From IMG/VR virus record IMGVR_UViG_3300013131_000024, positions 45,858 through 109,857 of that record: a DNA stretch of 64,000 nucleotides, one strand, 5' to 3'. Within the stretch, counting starts at the first letter, position 1. The number at the start of each line of letters is the position of its first letter. Positions 45,504 to 53,120 of this stretch are shown here, in pieces. The DNA comes from a virus. The notes beneath the pieces were generated by a model. The model saw only the letters and a list, made by a program, of their open reading frames with translations, had not been told where the DNA came from and did no database searches. Position numbers and translations under genes: made by a program.

Positions 45504-46346
45504 ATGACAGACAAAGCAAAACTAGAAACGTTGGCCAATCTTCTTAAAGAAATATTATCAGAGGGTCAAACTATAGATTCTGCAGAATTTCCTTACGTTA
45601 TTATCAAAGGAGATATTGAGGGCAAGGGTATTCTATGGTCTGGACAAGGACATAACAAGCAATTTATTTTTGCAAATGACCCGGATAGATTCTTCATATC
45701 TGAAAATATTGATTTAAACAAAGGTAAATGTATATCTATCAATAACATTAAACTCATAGACGAAAAAGAATTAGGATCATCAATAACTAAAAGTAATTTA
45801 CGAGAAGTTGGTAGACTTAAAGGTCTGATTGTAGACGGAGGTTTGAGCGTTAATCAATATCTTGTTTACGATGCCAATACAGATAGATTAGGTATAGGCA
45901 CTGATCAACCAAAAGCATCTCTAAGTATAGTAGATCAAAATATAGAATTATTATTGGGTTCGTCTGAACCCAATGTAGCAGTAATAGGATCATATAATTT
46001 TGTAGATTTAGATCTTGTCACTGATAATACTCCTAGAATCAAAATCCAAGCAGGCGGAAATATAGTTTTAGGAAATGCATCGGCCGGTGATATAAAAGTT
46101 ACGGTGCTAGGAAAACTAGGTGTAAATGTATCTAATCCCGATCCACGAAGTGCATTACATGTTAATGGTGCTATTAAATTTAATGACAAATTGCATCTAA
46201 ATGGTAGAGAACCGCCTACGAGTGGTGCATTTAATGAGGGAGATATTGTTTGGAACACTGATCCGCAACCAAACAAGTTCGTTGGTTGGGTATGTACTAA
46301 ATCTGGAAATCCTGGTTTGTGGAATGGATTCGGAAGAATTGAATAA
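45504..46346 (+). CDS. fibre-like structural protein, copy 2
   Basis: 280 residues from ATG 45504, two bases after the previous stop. It is a tandem paralogue of copy 1 lacking part of the N-terminal region. Shared blocks include GKGILWSGQGHNKQFIF, SITKSNLREVGRLKGLIVDG, ITNNI-type strands and GDIVWNTDPQPNKFVGWVC. It probably forms a heteromeric appendage with copy 1. The stop overlaps the next ATG (TAATG). Confidence 0.78.
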   Translation: MTDKAKLETLANLLKEILSEGQTIDSAEFPYVIIKGDIEGKGILWSGQGHNKQFIFANDPDRFFISENIDLNKGKCISINNIKLIDEKELGSSITKSNLREVGRLKGLIVDGGLSVNQYLVYDANTDRLGIGTDQPKASLSIVDQNIELLLGSSEPNVAVIGSYNFVDLDLVTDNTPRIKIQAGGNIVLGNASAGDIKVTVLGKLGVNVSNPDPRSALHVNGAIKFNDKLHLNGREPPTSGAFNEGDIVWNTDPQPNKFVGWVCTKSGNPGLWNGFGRIE

Positions 46347-46939
46347 TGCAGCATGTGTTGGTAGTAGGAAACGGAGAAAGTAGAAAAAATCTAAATATAA
46401 AAAACTTTACTCAAGACACCATAATAGGTTGCAATGCTTTACATAGAGACATAATTGTCGACCATTTAGTATGCTGCGATAGAAGAATGGTAGCAGAAGC
46501 TTTAGAAAATCCTCAAACAAAAAATACCAAAATATATGTAAGACACCATTGGTATCATTTTTTTAGAAAAATACAGAAGAATAAAAATATCAATCATCTT
46601 CCGCAAATACCGTATCAAGGAGAATATAAAAGAGATGATCCCGAACATTGGGGTAGTGGACCTTATGCAGTTCTGCTGGCTGCAACATTAGGGTTCCCAA
46701 ATATCGAAATGATAGGATTTGATTTATATTCTATAGATCATTCTGTGAATAACATATACAAAAATAGTTCTAATTATTCTAGAGAAAATTCACAACCTGT
46801 CGATCCTTGTTATTGGATATATCAAATATCGCAGATTTTTAAATATTATCCGGATTCGAAATTCATATTACGAAACCACTCGGCCTGGCAAATGCCGAAA
46901 GAATGGATAAAAAATAACGTAGAGTTTATTGCGTTATAA
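46346..46939 (+). CDS. MptE/sialyltransferase-like protein
   Basis: 197 residues. VLVVGNGESRKNLNIKNF at the start (GNG.S loop), then TIIGCNALHRD, DHLVCCDRRMV, and later GSGPYAVLLAATLGFPNIEMIGFDLYS. This order (GNGxS, cN, SGxyA...A..LG...i...G.D.Y) recalls GT42 sialyltransferases and the MptE/DUF115 group. A sugar- or diphosphate-transferring enzyme is likely, in keeping with kdsA and the glycosyltransferase nearby. It is coupled to the fibre-like gene by TAATG, so the fibre may be its target (inference). Confidence 0.62.
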   Translation: MQHVLVVGNGESRKNLNIKNFTQDTIIGCNALHRDIIVDHLVCCDRRMVAEALENPQTKNTKIYVRHHWYHFFRKIQKNKNINHLPQIPYQGEYKRDDPEHWGSGPYAVLLAATLGFPNIEMIGFDLYSIDHSVNNIYKNSSNYSRENSQPVDPCYWIYQISQIFKYYPDSKFILRNHSAWQMPKEWIKNNVEFIAL

Positions 46940-46942
46940 ATA
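46935..46942 (+). promoter_or_regulatory. late-promoter motif TATAAATA
   Basis: Exact match, overlapping the stop of the previous gene, 106 bases upstream of queD. The intervening leader contains AGAGG...CCTCT pairing. Confidence 0.4.
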
Positions 46943-47048
46943 TTCTAGTAGTATAATATCTACATAGAGGCCTTAAATGACGCTCACCCCTCTCTAAATA
47001 CTCTGCGTGTCATCAAACTTACTCGCTTATTTGTACAGGAGGCAAGAG

Positions 47049-47576
47049 ATGGCGAAATTCTATTCAACAAAAACTTACGGTAACGACAGAGGATTGTCCT
47101 GCTGTTTTAGGCAGTGGCGTGCCACACATAGCCATTGTTCAACCTTACATGGTTATTCGATCGGAATCAAACTGATTTTTGAGTGTGATACACTAGATGA
47201 TAAAAACTGGTGTATGGACTTTGGCGGTCTCAAAGAATTCAAAGCATGGGCCGATCATATGTTCGATCATACTTTGGTCATAGCAGAAGATGATCCAATG
47301 CTGGATCGATTCAAAGCAATGAGCGGTTGGAGTTCAAACCCAGAACATGACAACAATCCAGAACGTGTACAGATAGAACCATATCGCAGATCGGGTGTCT
47401 GTGATCTACGTATTGTTCCGGGAGTGGGCTGTGAGATGTTTGCTAAGATGTGTTTTGACAAAATGGCAGAACTACTAGCATCAGGAAATATGCGTTATCC
47501 GATCAATCCCAGTGTGCGTATTAAATCTGTGGAAGTGTTTGAACATGGTGCTAACTCAGCAATATATGAAGGATAA
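47049..47576 (+). CDS. queD: 6-carboxytetrahydropterin synthase / PTPS family (QueD-like)
   Basis: 175 residues from ATG 47049, with a perfect AGGAGG upstream; a GTG-started extension is rejected. Zinc ligands and signature: HSHCSTLHGYS near residues 24-34. MDFGGLKEFK, FDHTLV and C-terminal VEVFEHGANSA follow, all diagnostic for the 6-pyruvoyl-tetrahydropterin synthase/QueD fold. QueD converts dihydroneopterin triphosphate to carboxytetrahydropterin, the second step to 7-deazaguanine bases. Longer than minimal QueD. Phages use this route for DNA base modification or queuosine; FolE and a clear QueE are not in the window. Confidence 0.88.
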   Translation: MAKFYSTKTYGNDRGLSCCFRQWRATHSHCSTLHGYSIGIKLIFECDTLDDKNWCMDFGGLKEFKAWADHMFDHTLVIAEDDPMLDRFKAMSGWSSNPEHDNNPERVQIEPYRRSGVCDLRIVPGVGCEMFAKMCFDKMAELLASGNMRYPINPSVRIKSVEVFEHGANSAIYEG

Positions 47577-47584
47577 TATGTACT

Positions 47585-47592
47585 CATAAATA
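47585..47592 (+). promoter_or_regulatory. late-promoter-like motif CATAAATA abutting a start codon
   Basis: A 7/8 match to the late element, ending 5 bases before ATG 47598 with no ribosome site between. Confidence 0.45.
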
Positions 47593-47597
47593 ATTCT

Positions 47598-48428
47598 ATG
47601 CGTACATTTAATATCAATCAAATTAAGGTCAGCAATGAGAATAAATTTTTTCTCATTGCTGGTCCATGTCAAATAGAATCTCTAGATCATGCTCACGAAA
47701 CTGCTGGTCAAATAAAAGAAATCTGCGATATACTAGATATAGATTTAATTTACAAAAGTAGTTTTGACAAGGCAAATAGATCTAGTATCAATACTAAGAG
47801 AGGATGTGGTCTTGAAAAAGGACTTAAAATTCTATCTAGTATCAAGCAATCTATAGGGGTGCCCGTACTTACAGATATTCACGAAACATGGCAGGCCGAA
47901 TTGGTTGCCAGTGCAGGTATAGATGTTTTGCAGATTCCCGCATTTCTCTGCAGACAAACAGATTTATTATTAGCGGCCGGTGCCACAGGCAAAGCGGTCA
48001 ATGTTAAGAAAGGACAATTCTTAGCACCTCACGATATGAAAAATGTCGCAGAAAAAATTGCATCCACAGGCAACGAACGTGTGATGCTCTGTGAAAGAGG
48101 ATATACTCATGGATACAATAATCTTGTGGTCGACATGCGTAGTCTACCTATTATGGCACGCTCTGGTTATCCCGTGGTCTTTGATGCAACACATTCTGTG
48201 CAGCAACCTGGAGGTATGGGAACAACGTCAGGTGGAGATCGCGAAATGGTGCCCTACTTGGCGAGAGCTGCTGTAGCCACAGGCTGTGTAGCCGGAATAT
48301 TTATGGAAGTCCATGAAGACCCCGATTCAGCTCCCAGCGATGGACCTAATATGATTAAAATTAACAACCTTAGATCCGTTTTAGAAGATTTGGTAGCTAT
48401 AGATGGAATTGTCAAAAGAAGAACGTAA
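47598..48428 (+). CDS. kdsA: 3-deoxy-8-phosphooctulonate synthase
   Basis: 276 residues, normal KdsA length. It condenses arabinose-5-phosphate with phosphoenolpyruvate to Kdo-8-phosphate, the precursor of the inner-core sugar of lipopolysaccharide. Motifs: [63 protein letters not shown] and EVHEDPD...SDGPN. All phosphate- and PEP-binding segments are intact. The phage copy may remodel host LPS or feed a Kdo-type sugar into virion glycans. It overlaps the glycosyltransferase gene by 26 bases. Confidence 0.94.
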   Translation: MRTFNINQIKVSNENKFFLIAGPCQIESLDHAHETAGQIKEICDILDIDLIYKSSFDKANRSSINTKRGCGLEKGLKILSSIKQSIGVPVLTDIHETWQAELVASAGIDVLQIPAFLCRQTDLLLAAGATGKAVNVKKGQFLAPHDMKNVAEKIASTGNERVMLCERGYTHGYNNLVVDMRSLPIMARSGYPVVFDATHSVQQPGGMGTTSGGDREMVPYLARAAVATGCVAGIFMEVHEDPDSAPSDGPNMIKINNLRSVLEDLVAIDGIVKRRT

Positions 48429-49197
48429 GCGTCTCAAACAAGAGGCCAAAGCCGCTAAATTAAATCGTTTGGCGGAAAGGGAAACAAATCCCATTGCCGG
48501 AAACTTAACGGTACTGTGTGTTAGATTTGGTCAAAAATATGGAAGAGAATATGTAGAAAAGTTAAGGAATATGGTAGACAGACATCTTACTATTCCTTAT
48601 GAATTTGTTTGCTTAACAGACGACCAGCATTCTATTTCGGGAGTTAGAAGCATACATCAAGCCAATGCCAATTATCAAAAAGGTTGGTGGCACAAGGTAC
48701 ATATGTTTGATCCAAAATTACCATTGTCAGGAAGAATTTTGTATTTTGATCTCGATGTAGTCATTCATAACAACATAGATAAACTTGCTTCATTTCAAAT
48801 AGATCATTTTATAGGTATACATGATTTTAATAGAAAATTTCATCCCACGTGGAAGTATTTGAATAGTTCTGTGTTAGCATGGACTCATGGTACACAGAAT
48901 CATATATACGATCAATTTAAAGAAAAGCCAACAGAAGCTATGCGAATGCAGGGAGATCAAGATTGGATATGGAAGCTATCTGCAAATCGAATAAAGTTTT
49001 GGCCTAGAGAATGGATTCAAAGTTATAAATGGGAAATTCGCAGTCGAGAAGAATTACATCTAATAAACGGAAAAAGACAATTCAAAGAAGTAAAAGACAA
49101 AGTAAATGTGCCTACAGATTGTTCGGTGATCGTTTTTCATGGTGAACCAAATCCTTGCGAAGTTAAGGACAAATTTGTCATTGACAATTGGTGCTAA
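48403..49197 (+). CDS. GT-A-type glycosyltransferase
   Basis: 264 residues. After a basic N-terminus ([19 protein letters not shown]) the GT-A core begins with [16 protein letters not shown]. The metal-binding DxD is in [29 protein letters not shown] and [12 protein letters not shown] are the usual acceptor-side segments. It transfers a sugar from a nucleotide sugar to an unknown acceptor. Overlap with kdsA suggests a related pathway, for instance LPS or fibre glycosylation. Confidence 0.82.
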   Translation: MELSKEERKRLKQEAKAAKLNRLAERETNPIAGNLTVLCVRFGQKYGREYVEKLRNMVDRHLTIPYEFVCLTDDQHSISGVRSIHQANANYQKGWWHKVHMFDPKLPLSGRILYFDLDVVIHNNIDKLASFQIDHFIGIHDFNRKFHPTWKYLNSSVLAWTHGTQNHIYDQFKEKPTEAMRMQGDQDWIWKLSANRIKFWPREWIQSYKWEIRSREELHLINGKRQFKEVKDKVNVPTDCSVIVFHGEPNPCEVKDKFVIDNWC

Positions 49198-49209
49198 TTC
49201 TTGTATAAT
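49181..49209 (+). promoter_or_regulatory. consensus sigma70-like promoter directly before uvsE
   Basis: TTGACA at 49181-49186, a 17-base spacer and TATAAT at 49204-49209. The -10 box ends 6 bases before ATG 49216, so the expected transcript begins at the start codon itself. Confidence 0.8.
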
Positions 49210-49215
49210 AAAAGT

Positions 49216-50241
49216 ATGACTAAACGTATAGGCTTCGCTTGCAAATGGATCGACCGTCCCGATCAGGTCGATGGGATTAAATCCAAAGACGACTGTAAAA
49301 AATACAATACAGGTTCTACTACCGTAGCTTGGTTAAATAGACAGACTAAGGAAGTGGCCGTAGAAAAGCTCTGGACATTAATGGAGCAAAATATCGAATC
49401 GTGCCGCTTACTTGTAGAACGAGTAGGAGCATTAGATGAAAATCTTAGAATGGTACGACTCAGTAGCGATATTCTTCCTGTATACACTGAGCCTAATTGG
49501 AGCTGGTTTTGGAGGACTGCTGACGTCAGAGCTGAAGCAGAAAAAAGATTTAGACAAGTCGGAGGTTTGGCTCGCTCGCGTAATGTTCGGCTCAGTTTTC
49601 ATCCTGGGCAGTTTTGCGTGTTGGCATCTGATAACCCTGATATTGTCAACAGAAGTATAGAGGAATTTGAATATCATGTGGACATGGCTCGCTGGATGGG
49701 ATATGGTCAAACGTTTCAAGACTTTAAGATCAATGTTCACATCGCAGGCAGACAAGGCCCAATGGGAATCGTTGCTGCGCTGGCTCGCATGACTCCCGAA
49801 GCCCGCAACACATTAACCATCGAGAACGACGAAATTTCATGGGGCACTGATGCTAGTCTGGAACTGATAGAGCACTGTGCTCTGGTATTAGACATACACC
49901 ATCATTGGATACACACAGGAGAATATATTGAAGCGACTGATGACCGTGTTAAAAGGATTATTGACAGTTGGCGCGGTGTGCGTCCTGTCATACATTATAG
50001 TGTTTCACGGAAAGAGCATCTTACTAATCATTCCGGATACCAACGCCCCGATCTTCGGACGCTATTAGAAAGCGGACACAAAAAAGCAAAACTCAGAGCA
50101 CATTCTAATTACTACTGGAACACAGCAGTGAATGAATGGGCACTGAGTCATTGGGAATGGGCCGATATCATGGCAGAAAGTAAAGCAAAAAATCTTGCTT
50201 CGTTTGCGTTATACGAAGAAGCTAAAAGATTAGGCCTTTGA
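49216..50241 (+). CDS. uvsE: UV DNA damage endonuclease (UVDE)
   Basis: 341 residues from ATG 49216. It nicks DNA 5' to pyrimidine dimers and other lesions, an alternative to excision by UvrABC. The TIM-barrel family motifs are intact: IGFACKW, RLSSDILP, LSFHPGQFCVLAS, YHVDMARWMG, NVHIAGRQG, TIENDEISWG, LVLDIHHHW, PVIHYSVSR and KAKLRAHSNYYW, containing the His/Glu/Asp metal ligands. Useful to a phage in sunlit water. It has its own promoter and converges with the dockerin-like gene with 12 bases of overlap. Confidence 0.94.
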   Translation: MTKRIGFACKWIDRPDQVDGIKSKDDCKKYNTGSTTVAWLNRQTKEVAVEKLWTLMEQNIESCRLLVERVGALDENLRMVRLSSDILPVYTEPNWSWFWRTADVRAEAEKRFRQVGGLARSRNVRLSFHPGQFCVLASDNPDIVNRSIEEFEYHVDMARWMGYGQTFQDFKINVHIAGRQGPMGIVAALARMTPEARNTLTIENDEISWGTDASLELIEHCALVLDIHHHWIHTGEYIEATDDRVKRIIDSWRGVRPVIHYSVSRKEHLTNHSGYQRPDLRTLLESGHKKAKLRAHSNYYWNTAVNEWALSHWEWADIMAESKAKNLASFALYEEAKRLGL

Positions 50242-50535
50242 TTTTGGCTTGCGACCTGTTGCTTTCTTAACAGTTTCTTTGGCCTTGGTAGCTGCTTTTT
50301 TAGCACCTGCCTTGGCTTTTTCTTTAACTGCTACAGCATCGGCAGCATCAACCTTACCGTCCTTGTTGACATCTGCGGTTTCTTGCACACCACAGACTAC
50401 ATTTTGGACAGCAGCCTTAACATCAGCAGAGTCTACTTTACCATCATTGTTTACATCTAGTCCTTTAGAACTACGATTATAATAAATGAAAGCACCAATT
50501 ACCACTGCTGCGATTGCTAAAAGTACGATTTCCAT
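50230..50535 (-). CDS. membrane-anchored dockerin-like calcium-binding protein
   Basis: 101 residues with AAGGAG 8 bases before ATG. N-terminal hydrophobic helix VLLAIAAVVIGAFIYY (residues 4-19). Two EF-hand-type calcium loops of the dockerin I kind follow: DVNNDGKVDSADV (27-39) and DVNKDGKVDAADA (55-67). The Lys/Ala-rich tail (KAGAKKAATKAKETVKKATGRKPKSK) resembles DNA- or surface-binding tails. The paired loops are a full dockerin-like unit. The topology suggests an inner-membrane anchor with the calcium domain outside or inside. A cohesin partner is not visible here. Confidence 0.8.
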   Translation of the reverse strand: MEIVLLAIAAVVIGAFIYYNRSSKGLDVNNDGKVDSADVKAAVQNVVCGVQETADVNKDGKVDAADAVAVKEKAKAGAKKAATKAKETVKKATGRKPKSKA

Positions 50536-50563
50536 AGGTTTTTCTCCTTGTGGTTTATTTATA

Positions 50564-50572
50564 CGGTAAATA
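50564..50572 (+). promoter_or_regulatory. late-promoter-like motif (CGGTAAATA)
   Basis: GGTAAATA is a partial match to TATAAATA, ending 5 bases before the SOD ATG at 50578; no ribosome site is visible. Confidence 0.25.
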
Positions 50573-50577
50573 CTGAT

Positions 50578-51135
50578 ATGCTACATTTTATAAAAAGTTT
50601 AACTGAAAACACAGATCGTAGAGAAATCTATCAGGACAAATTAAAGTTCGCTAAAACCGAATTAGAGCCTGTGATGAGCGAAGCTACCATCAAATATCAT
50701 TATGATGGACTAGCAGCAAAATACTCAGAGAGATACAATAAGGGAGAAGGTGATGCAGATTTTAACTATGGTGGCGCTGTTCTACACAATCTATTTTTTA
50801 GCAATTTGGCCCCTCCCAGAGCTGCGAACAAACCCGAGGGGCTCAGTAAGACTGTAATAGATGATGTTTACCAAAGTTTTGATAAGTTTAAAGAAGCAGT
50901 GGAGAAAGAGTTCATGGCCGCTCAAGGATCCAATTGGATCTATATGGATACCTCCGGCGAACTGCACACGATACATAATCACGAATATAAAAAGACCATG
51001 AAGATTGCTCTGTTGATCGATGCTTGGGAACACTCGTGGGCCCTGGATTATCAACAGGACAAAGCCAAATACCTTAACAATATTTGGCGTATCATCAACT
51101 GGGACGTTGTTGATATCCGTTTACAAGGAGCGTAA
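50578..51135 (+). CDS. iron/manganese superoxide dismutase
   Basis: 185 residues from ATG 50578. It dismutates superoxide to oxygen and peroxide. All four metal ligands are recognisable: His41 in IKYHYDGLAAKY, His70 in YGGAVLHNLFF, and Asp148 and His152 in LIDAWEHSWALDYQ. The C-terminal YLNNIWRIINWDVV matches the family end. Slightly short of the 190-210 residues of host enzymes, with a longer N-terminal tail before the first ligand. SOD is rarely annotated in phages (general knowledge). It may protect the Fe-S and radical enzymes encoded nearby (inference). Confidence 0.87.
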   Translation: MLHFIKSLTENTDRREIYQDKLKFAKTELEPVMSEATIKYHYDGLAAKYSERYNKGEGDADFNYGGAVLHNLFFSNLAPPRAANKPEGLSKTVIDDVYQSFDKFKEAVEKEFMAAQGSNWIYMDTSGELHTIHNHEYKKTMKIALLIDAWEHSWALDYQQDKAKYLNNIWRIINWDVVDIRLQGA

Positions 51136-51136
51136 A

Positions 51137-51256
51137 ATGTTAGATACATTATTTTGGGTAGCAGTAGGTGCATTCGTTGGTTGGAATTTTCCGCAGCCTT
51201 TCTGGGCTAAGATCATCCAGGAAAAGATCCAAACTATGTTAAGTAAAAAATCTTAA
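51137..51256 (+). CDS. small membrane protein (39 aa)
   Basis: ATG 51137 has ribosome site aaggagcgtaaa; the longer frame starting at 51020 overlaps SOD and is rejected. Sequence MLDTLFWVAVGAFVGWNFPQ forms one short membrane helix, followed by a basic amphipathic tail ending MLSKKS. It lies between SOD and iscU, in the same operon. Role unknown. Confidence 0.65.
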   Translation: MLDTLFWVAVGAFVGWNFPQPFWAKIIQEKIQTMLSKKS

Positions 51257-51267
51257 GGAGAAATCAT

Positions 51268-51597
51268 ATGGCATACAGTGGGGCTGTTTTAGATCATTAT
51301 GAAAATCCTAGAAATGTTGGATCATTTGATAAAAATGATCCTACTGTAGGAACTGGGCTCGTGGGAGCACCAGCATGCGGGGATGTTCTCAAACTGCAAA
51401 TCAAAGTCAACGACGAAACGGGTATTATCGAAGATGCCAAGTTTAAGACCTATGGTTGTGGTAGTGCGATTGCAAGCAGCAGTTTGGTTACTACTTGGTT
51501 GAAAGGAAAAAGTCTCGACGAGGCAGAAGCGATTAAAAATAGTGAAATCGCTGAAGAATTAGCCTTGCCGCCGGTAAAATCCATTGCTCTATATTAG
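51268..51597 (+). CDS. iscU: IscU-type Fe-S scaffold protein, frameshifted near the C-terminus
   Basis: 109 residues as read, with ribosome site aaggagaaatcatatg. IscU scaffolds 2Fe-2S and 4Fe-4S clusters for transfer to apoproteins. AYSGAVLDHYENPRNVG, GAPACGD (Cys37) and YGCGSAIASSS (Cys64) are intact. After LPPVK the frame reads SIALY and stops. Shifting back one base at the AAAA run (51576-51579) continues as IHCSILAEDAIKAAIADYK to TAA at 51645-51647, exactly the expected IscU ending with the third cysteine. So this is either programmed -1 slippage, a sequence error, or a recent pseudogene. Confidence 0.85.
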   Translation: MAYSGAVLDHYENPRNVGSFDKNDPTVGTGLVGAPACGDVLKLQIKVNDETGIIEDAKFKTYGCGSAIASSSLVTTWLKGKSLDEAEAIKNSEIAEELALPPVKSIALY

Positions 51598-51647
51598 CAG
51601 AGGACGCGATAAAGGCTGCGATCGCTGATTATAAAAATAAAAAATAA
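51579..51647 (+). pseudogene. frame-shifted C-terminal segment of iscU
   Basis: Reading ATC CAT TGC from 51579 gives IHCSILAEDAIKAAIADYKNKK then TAA. It carries the cysteine that completes the three-cysteine cluster site of IscU. It is joined to the upstream frame only by a -1 shift at the A-run. Confidence 0.82.
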
Positions 51648-51701
51648 TTAGCTCCTAATATAGAGTGTAAAGCCAAAAATACCCCCTGTAAAAGTTTATT
51701 A

Positions 51702-51709
51702 GATAAATA
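51702..51709 (+). promoter_or_regulatory. late-promoter-like motif GATAAATA
   Basis: A 7/8 match to the late element, 16 bases upstream of ATG 51726; the T-rich/GGGGG context between them contains a possible ribosome site (tataggggg). Confidence 0.4.
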
Positions 51710-51725
51710 ATTATAGGGGGTAATC

Positions 51726-52454
51726 ATGAGTAAATGTGAGATATGCGAAAAAGAGTTTGTTCCTAAAAATGAAAGGAAACCATCTCGTACCTGTTCTAAA
51801 GAGTGTAAAAATGAACTAGCTAGAAGGAATACTATAAATCAATTTAGCGATCCTGCCGCAAGAGAAATACAAAGACAAAAAAGCCTAGCTCAGAAAAAAA
51901 ATCCTGAATATCAAAAAAAAGTAAAACGTGCGATGAAGGCCAGAACAGAAAGATGGGATAAACAAGGTCATCCTAGGCTAGGCATAAAACATCCAGAAAC
52001 GGCTAAAGAAAAAATAGGAAAAGCAAATAAAGGAAGATTTAAAGGAAAAACCTGGGAAGAAATATATGGCAAAGACATCGCTGCTAGAAGAAGATTAGAA
52101 AATTCTCTTTCAATGTCAAAAAAGAATGAAGTACTTTTAAAAGAAAAAAGAAGCAGTTTAGAAGAAAAAATTTTACCCTATCTAAATGATTATGAAAACA
52201 ATATACAAATAAGTTATTACAATGTAGATTTTCTAAATAGAGAAACCAATCATATAATAGAAATACACGGAGATTATTGGCACTGCAATCCAAAAATTTA
52301 TCCGGATGATTTTGTTCATCCATATTTTAAAATGACAGCTAAAGAAAGAAGAAATTTAGATCATCAAAGAAAACAATACCTCGAATCTTTAGGATATACA
52401 TTAACAATAGTATGGGAAAGTGATCTAGAAGAATTTATAGGAACACTGACATGA
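51726..52454 (+). CDS. EDxHD (Vsr-like) homing endonuclease
   Basis: 242 residues. N-terminal zinc ribbon CEICEKEF...TCSKECKNEL, then basic helical repeats with KHPETAKEKIGKANKGRFKG (NUMOD-type). The C-terminal nuclease core reads YNVDFLNRETNHIIEIHGDYWHCNP, followed by RKQYLESLGYTLTIVWESDLE. The V(D/E)F...IEIHGDYWH and E.....D arrangement fits the EDxHD family related to Vsr, as in phage intron-encoded I-Bth0305I. It lies between iscU and iscA and overlaps iscA by 4 bases, so it has invaded the Fe-S operon. No intron structure is evident. Confidence 0.82.
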   Translation: MSKCEICEKEFVPKNERKPSRTCSKECKNELARRNTINQFSDPAAREIQRQKSLAQKKNPEYQKKVKRAMKARTERWDKQGHPRLGIKHPETAKEKIGKANKGRFKGKTWEEIYGKDIAARRRLENSLSMSKKNEVLLKEKRSSLEEKILPYLNDYENNIQISYYNVDFLNRETNHIIEIHGDYWHCNPKIYPDDFVHPYFKMTAKERRNLDHQRKQYLESLGYTLTIVWESDLEEFIGTLT

Positions 52455-52771
52455 TATCTCTAACACCATTAGCAGCTGATAAAGTAAAATCTCACCTAAA
52501 GCATAGAGGTAAAGGCTACGGAATTAAAATCGGTGTTAAAACTACCGGTTGTTCCGGACTTGCCTATACTTTAGAATACGTTGACGATCCTATGCAAGAA
52601 GATTTAAGTTTTGTCAGCGAGGGGGTACACATATTTGTAGATCCCAAAGCCATGCCCTATTTAGAAGGATTAACCATGGATTGGACCAAAAAAGGTCTCA
52701 ACGAAGGATTCGATTTTATCAATCCCAACGAACGTGATCGTTGCGGGTGTGGAGAAAGTTTTAGAATTTAG
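52451..52771 (+). CDS. iscA: A-type Fe-S carrier (IscA/ErpA-like)
   Basis: 106 residues, normal length. TTGCSGLAYTLEYVD (Cys34) and the C-terminal pair RCGCGESFRI (Cys98, Cys100) form the three-cysteine carrier site. A-type carriers receive clusters from a scaffold such as IscU and deliver them to enzymes including radical SAM proteins. Separated from iscU by the homing endonuclease gene but on the same strand. It converges with the zinc-ribbon gene with 11 bases of overlap. Confidence 0.93.
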   Translation: MISLTPLAADKVKSHLKHRGKGYGIKIGVKTTGCSGLAYTLEYVDDPMQEDLSFVSEGVHIFVDPKAMPYLEGLTMDWTKKGLNEGFDFINPNERDRCGCGESFRI

Positions 52772-53048
52772 ATATTGGTAAATCTAAGCTAGCAGGCATA
52801 TCCCATATCTTCTTGCGCTCAACTCCTTTGCGTTGGGCGAATTTTTTTGCATCGCAATTAGAACAACAATGAAAATAATTGTTGTTTAATCTCTTACTAT
52901 GTATCTTTTTTAGTTCCCTTTTGAAAGTATCGTCGCAATTATCACATCTTAAAACAGCCAGTGTCTTTTTCCTTTTATAATTATGTTCAACACCAAGTTT
53001 GCTTAAACGAACATAATTTATAATTTCTATTTCTGTAGTTAAGAACAT
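52761..53048 (-). CDS. zinc-ribbon protein, homing-nuclease-associated type
   Basis: 95 residues. LRCDNCDDTFKREL near residue 34 and FHCCSNCDAKKFAQRKG near 63 form a four-cysteine zinc ribbon with basic residues. VRLSKLGVEHNYKRKKTLAVLRCDNC resembles the N-terminal ribbon modules of phage homing endonucleases, but no nuclease domain follows. It could be a truncated endonuclease or a small DNA/RNA-binding protein. Minus strand, convergent with iscA. Confidence 0.7.
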   Translation of the reverse strand: MFLTTEIEIINYVRLSKLGVEHNYKRKKTLAVLRCDNCDDTFKRELKKIHSKRLNNNYFHCCSNCDAKKFAQRKGVERKKIWDMPASLDLPISKF

Positions 53049-53120
53049 AAATGTATTTACATTAGGCTTATAAAATTTTGGGCTAAATACGTTAGCATTC
53101 GCTAATTTAGGATTAAAAAC

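Noticed and set aside
46943-47048. preQ1 riboswitch upstream of queD
   Set aside because: AGAGG...CCTCT pairing exists, but the characteristic A-rich tail and pseudoknot of preQ1 riboswitches are not evident.
25740-47576. Complete preQ0/queuosine pathway
   Set aside because: QueD is clear and QueC-like proteins are present. No FolE, no recognisable QueE and no DpdA or Tgt are seen, and the CNYxC radical SAM proteins resemble SPASM-type enzymes rather than QueE.
50249-50482. Plus-strand ORF opposite the dockerin-like gene
   Set aside because: The minus-strand product has a ribosome site, membrane helix and two perfect calcium loops; the opposite frame is a low-complexity shadow.
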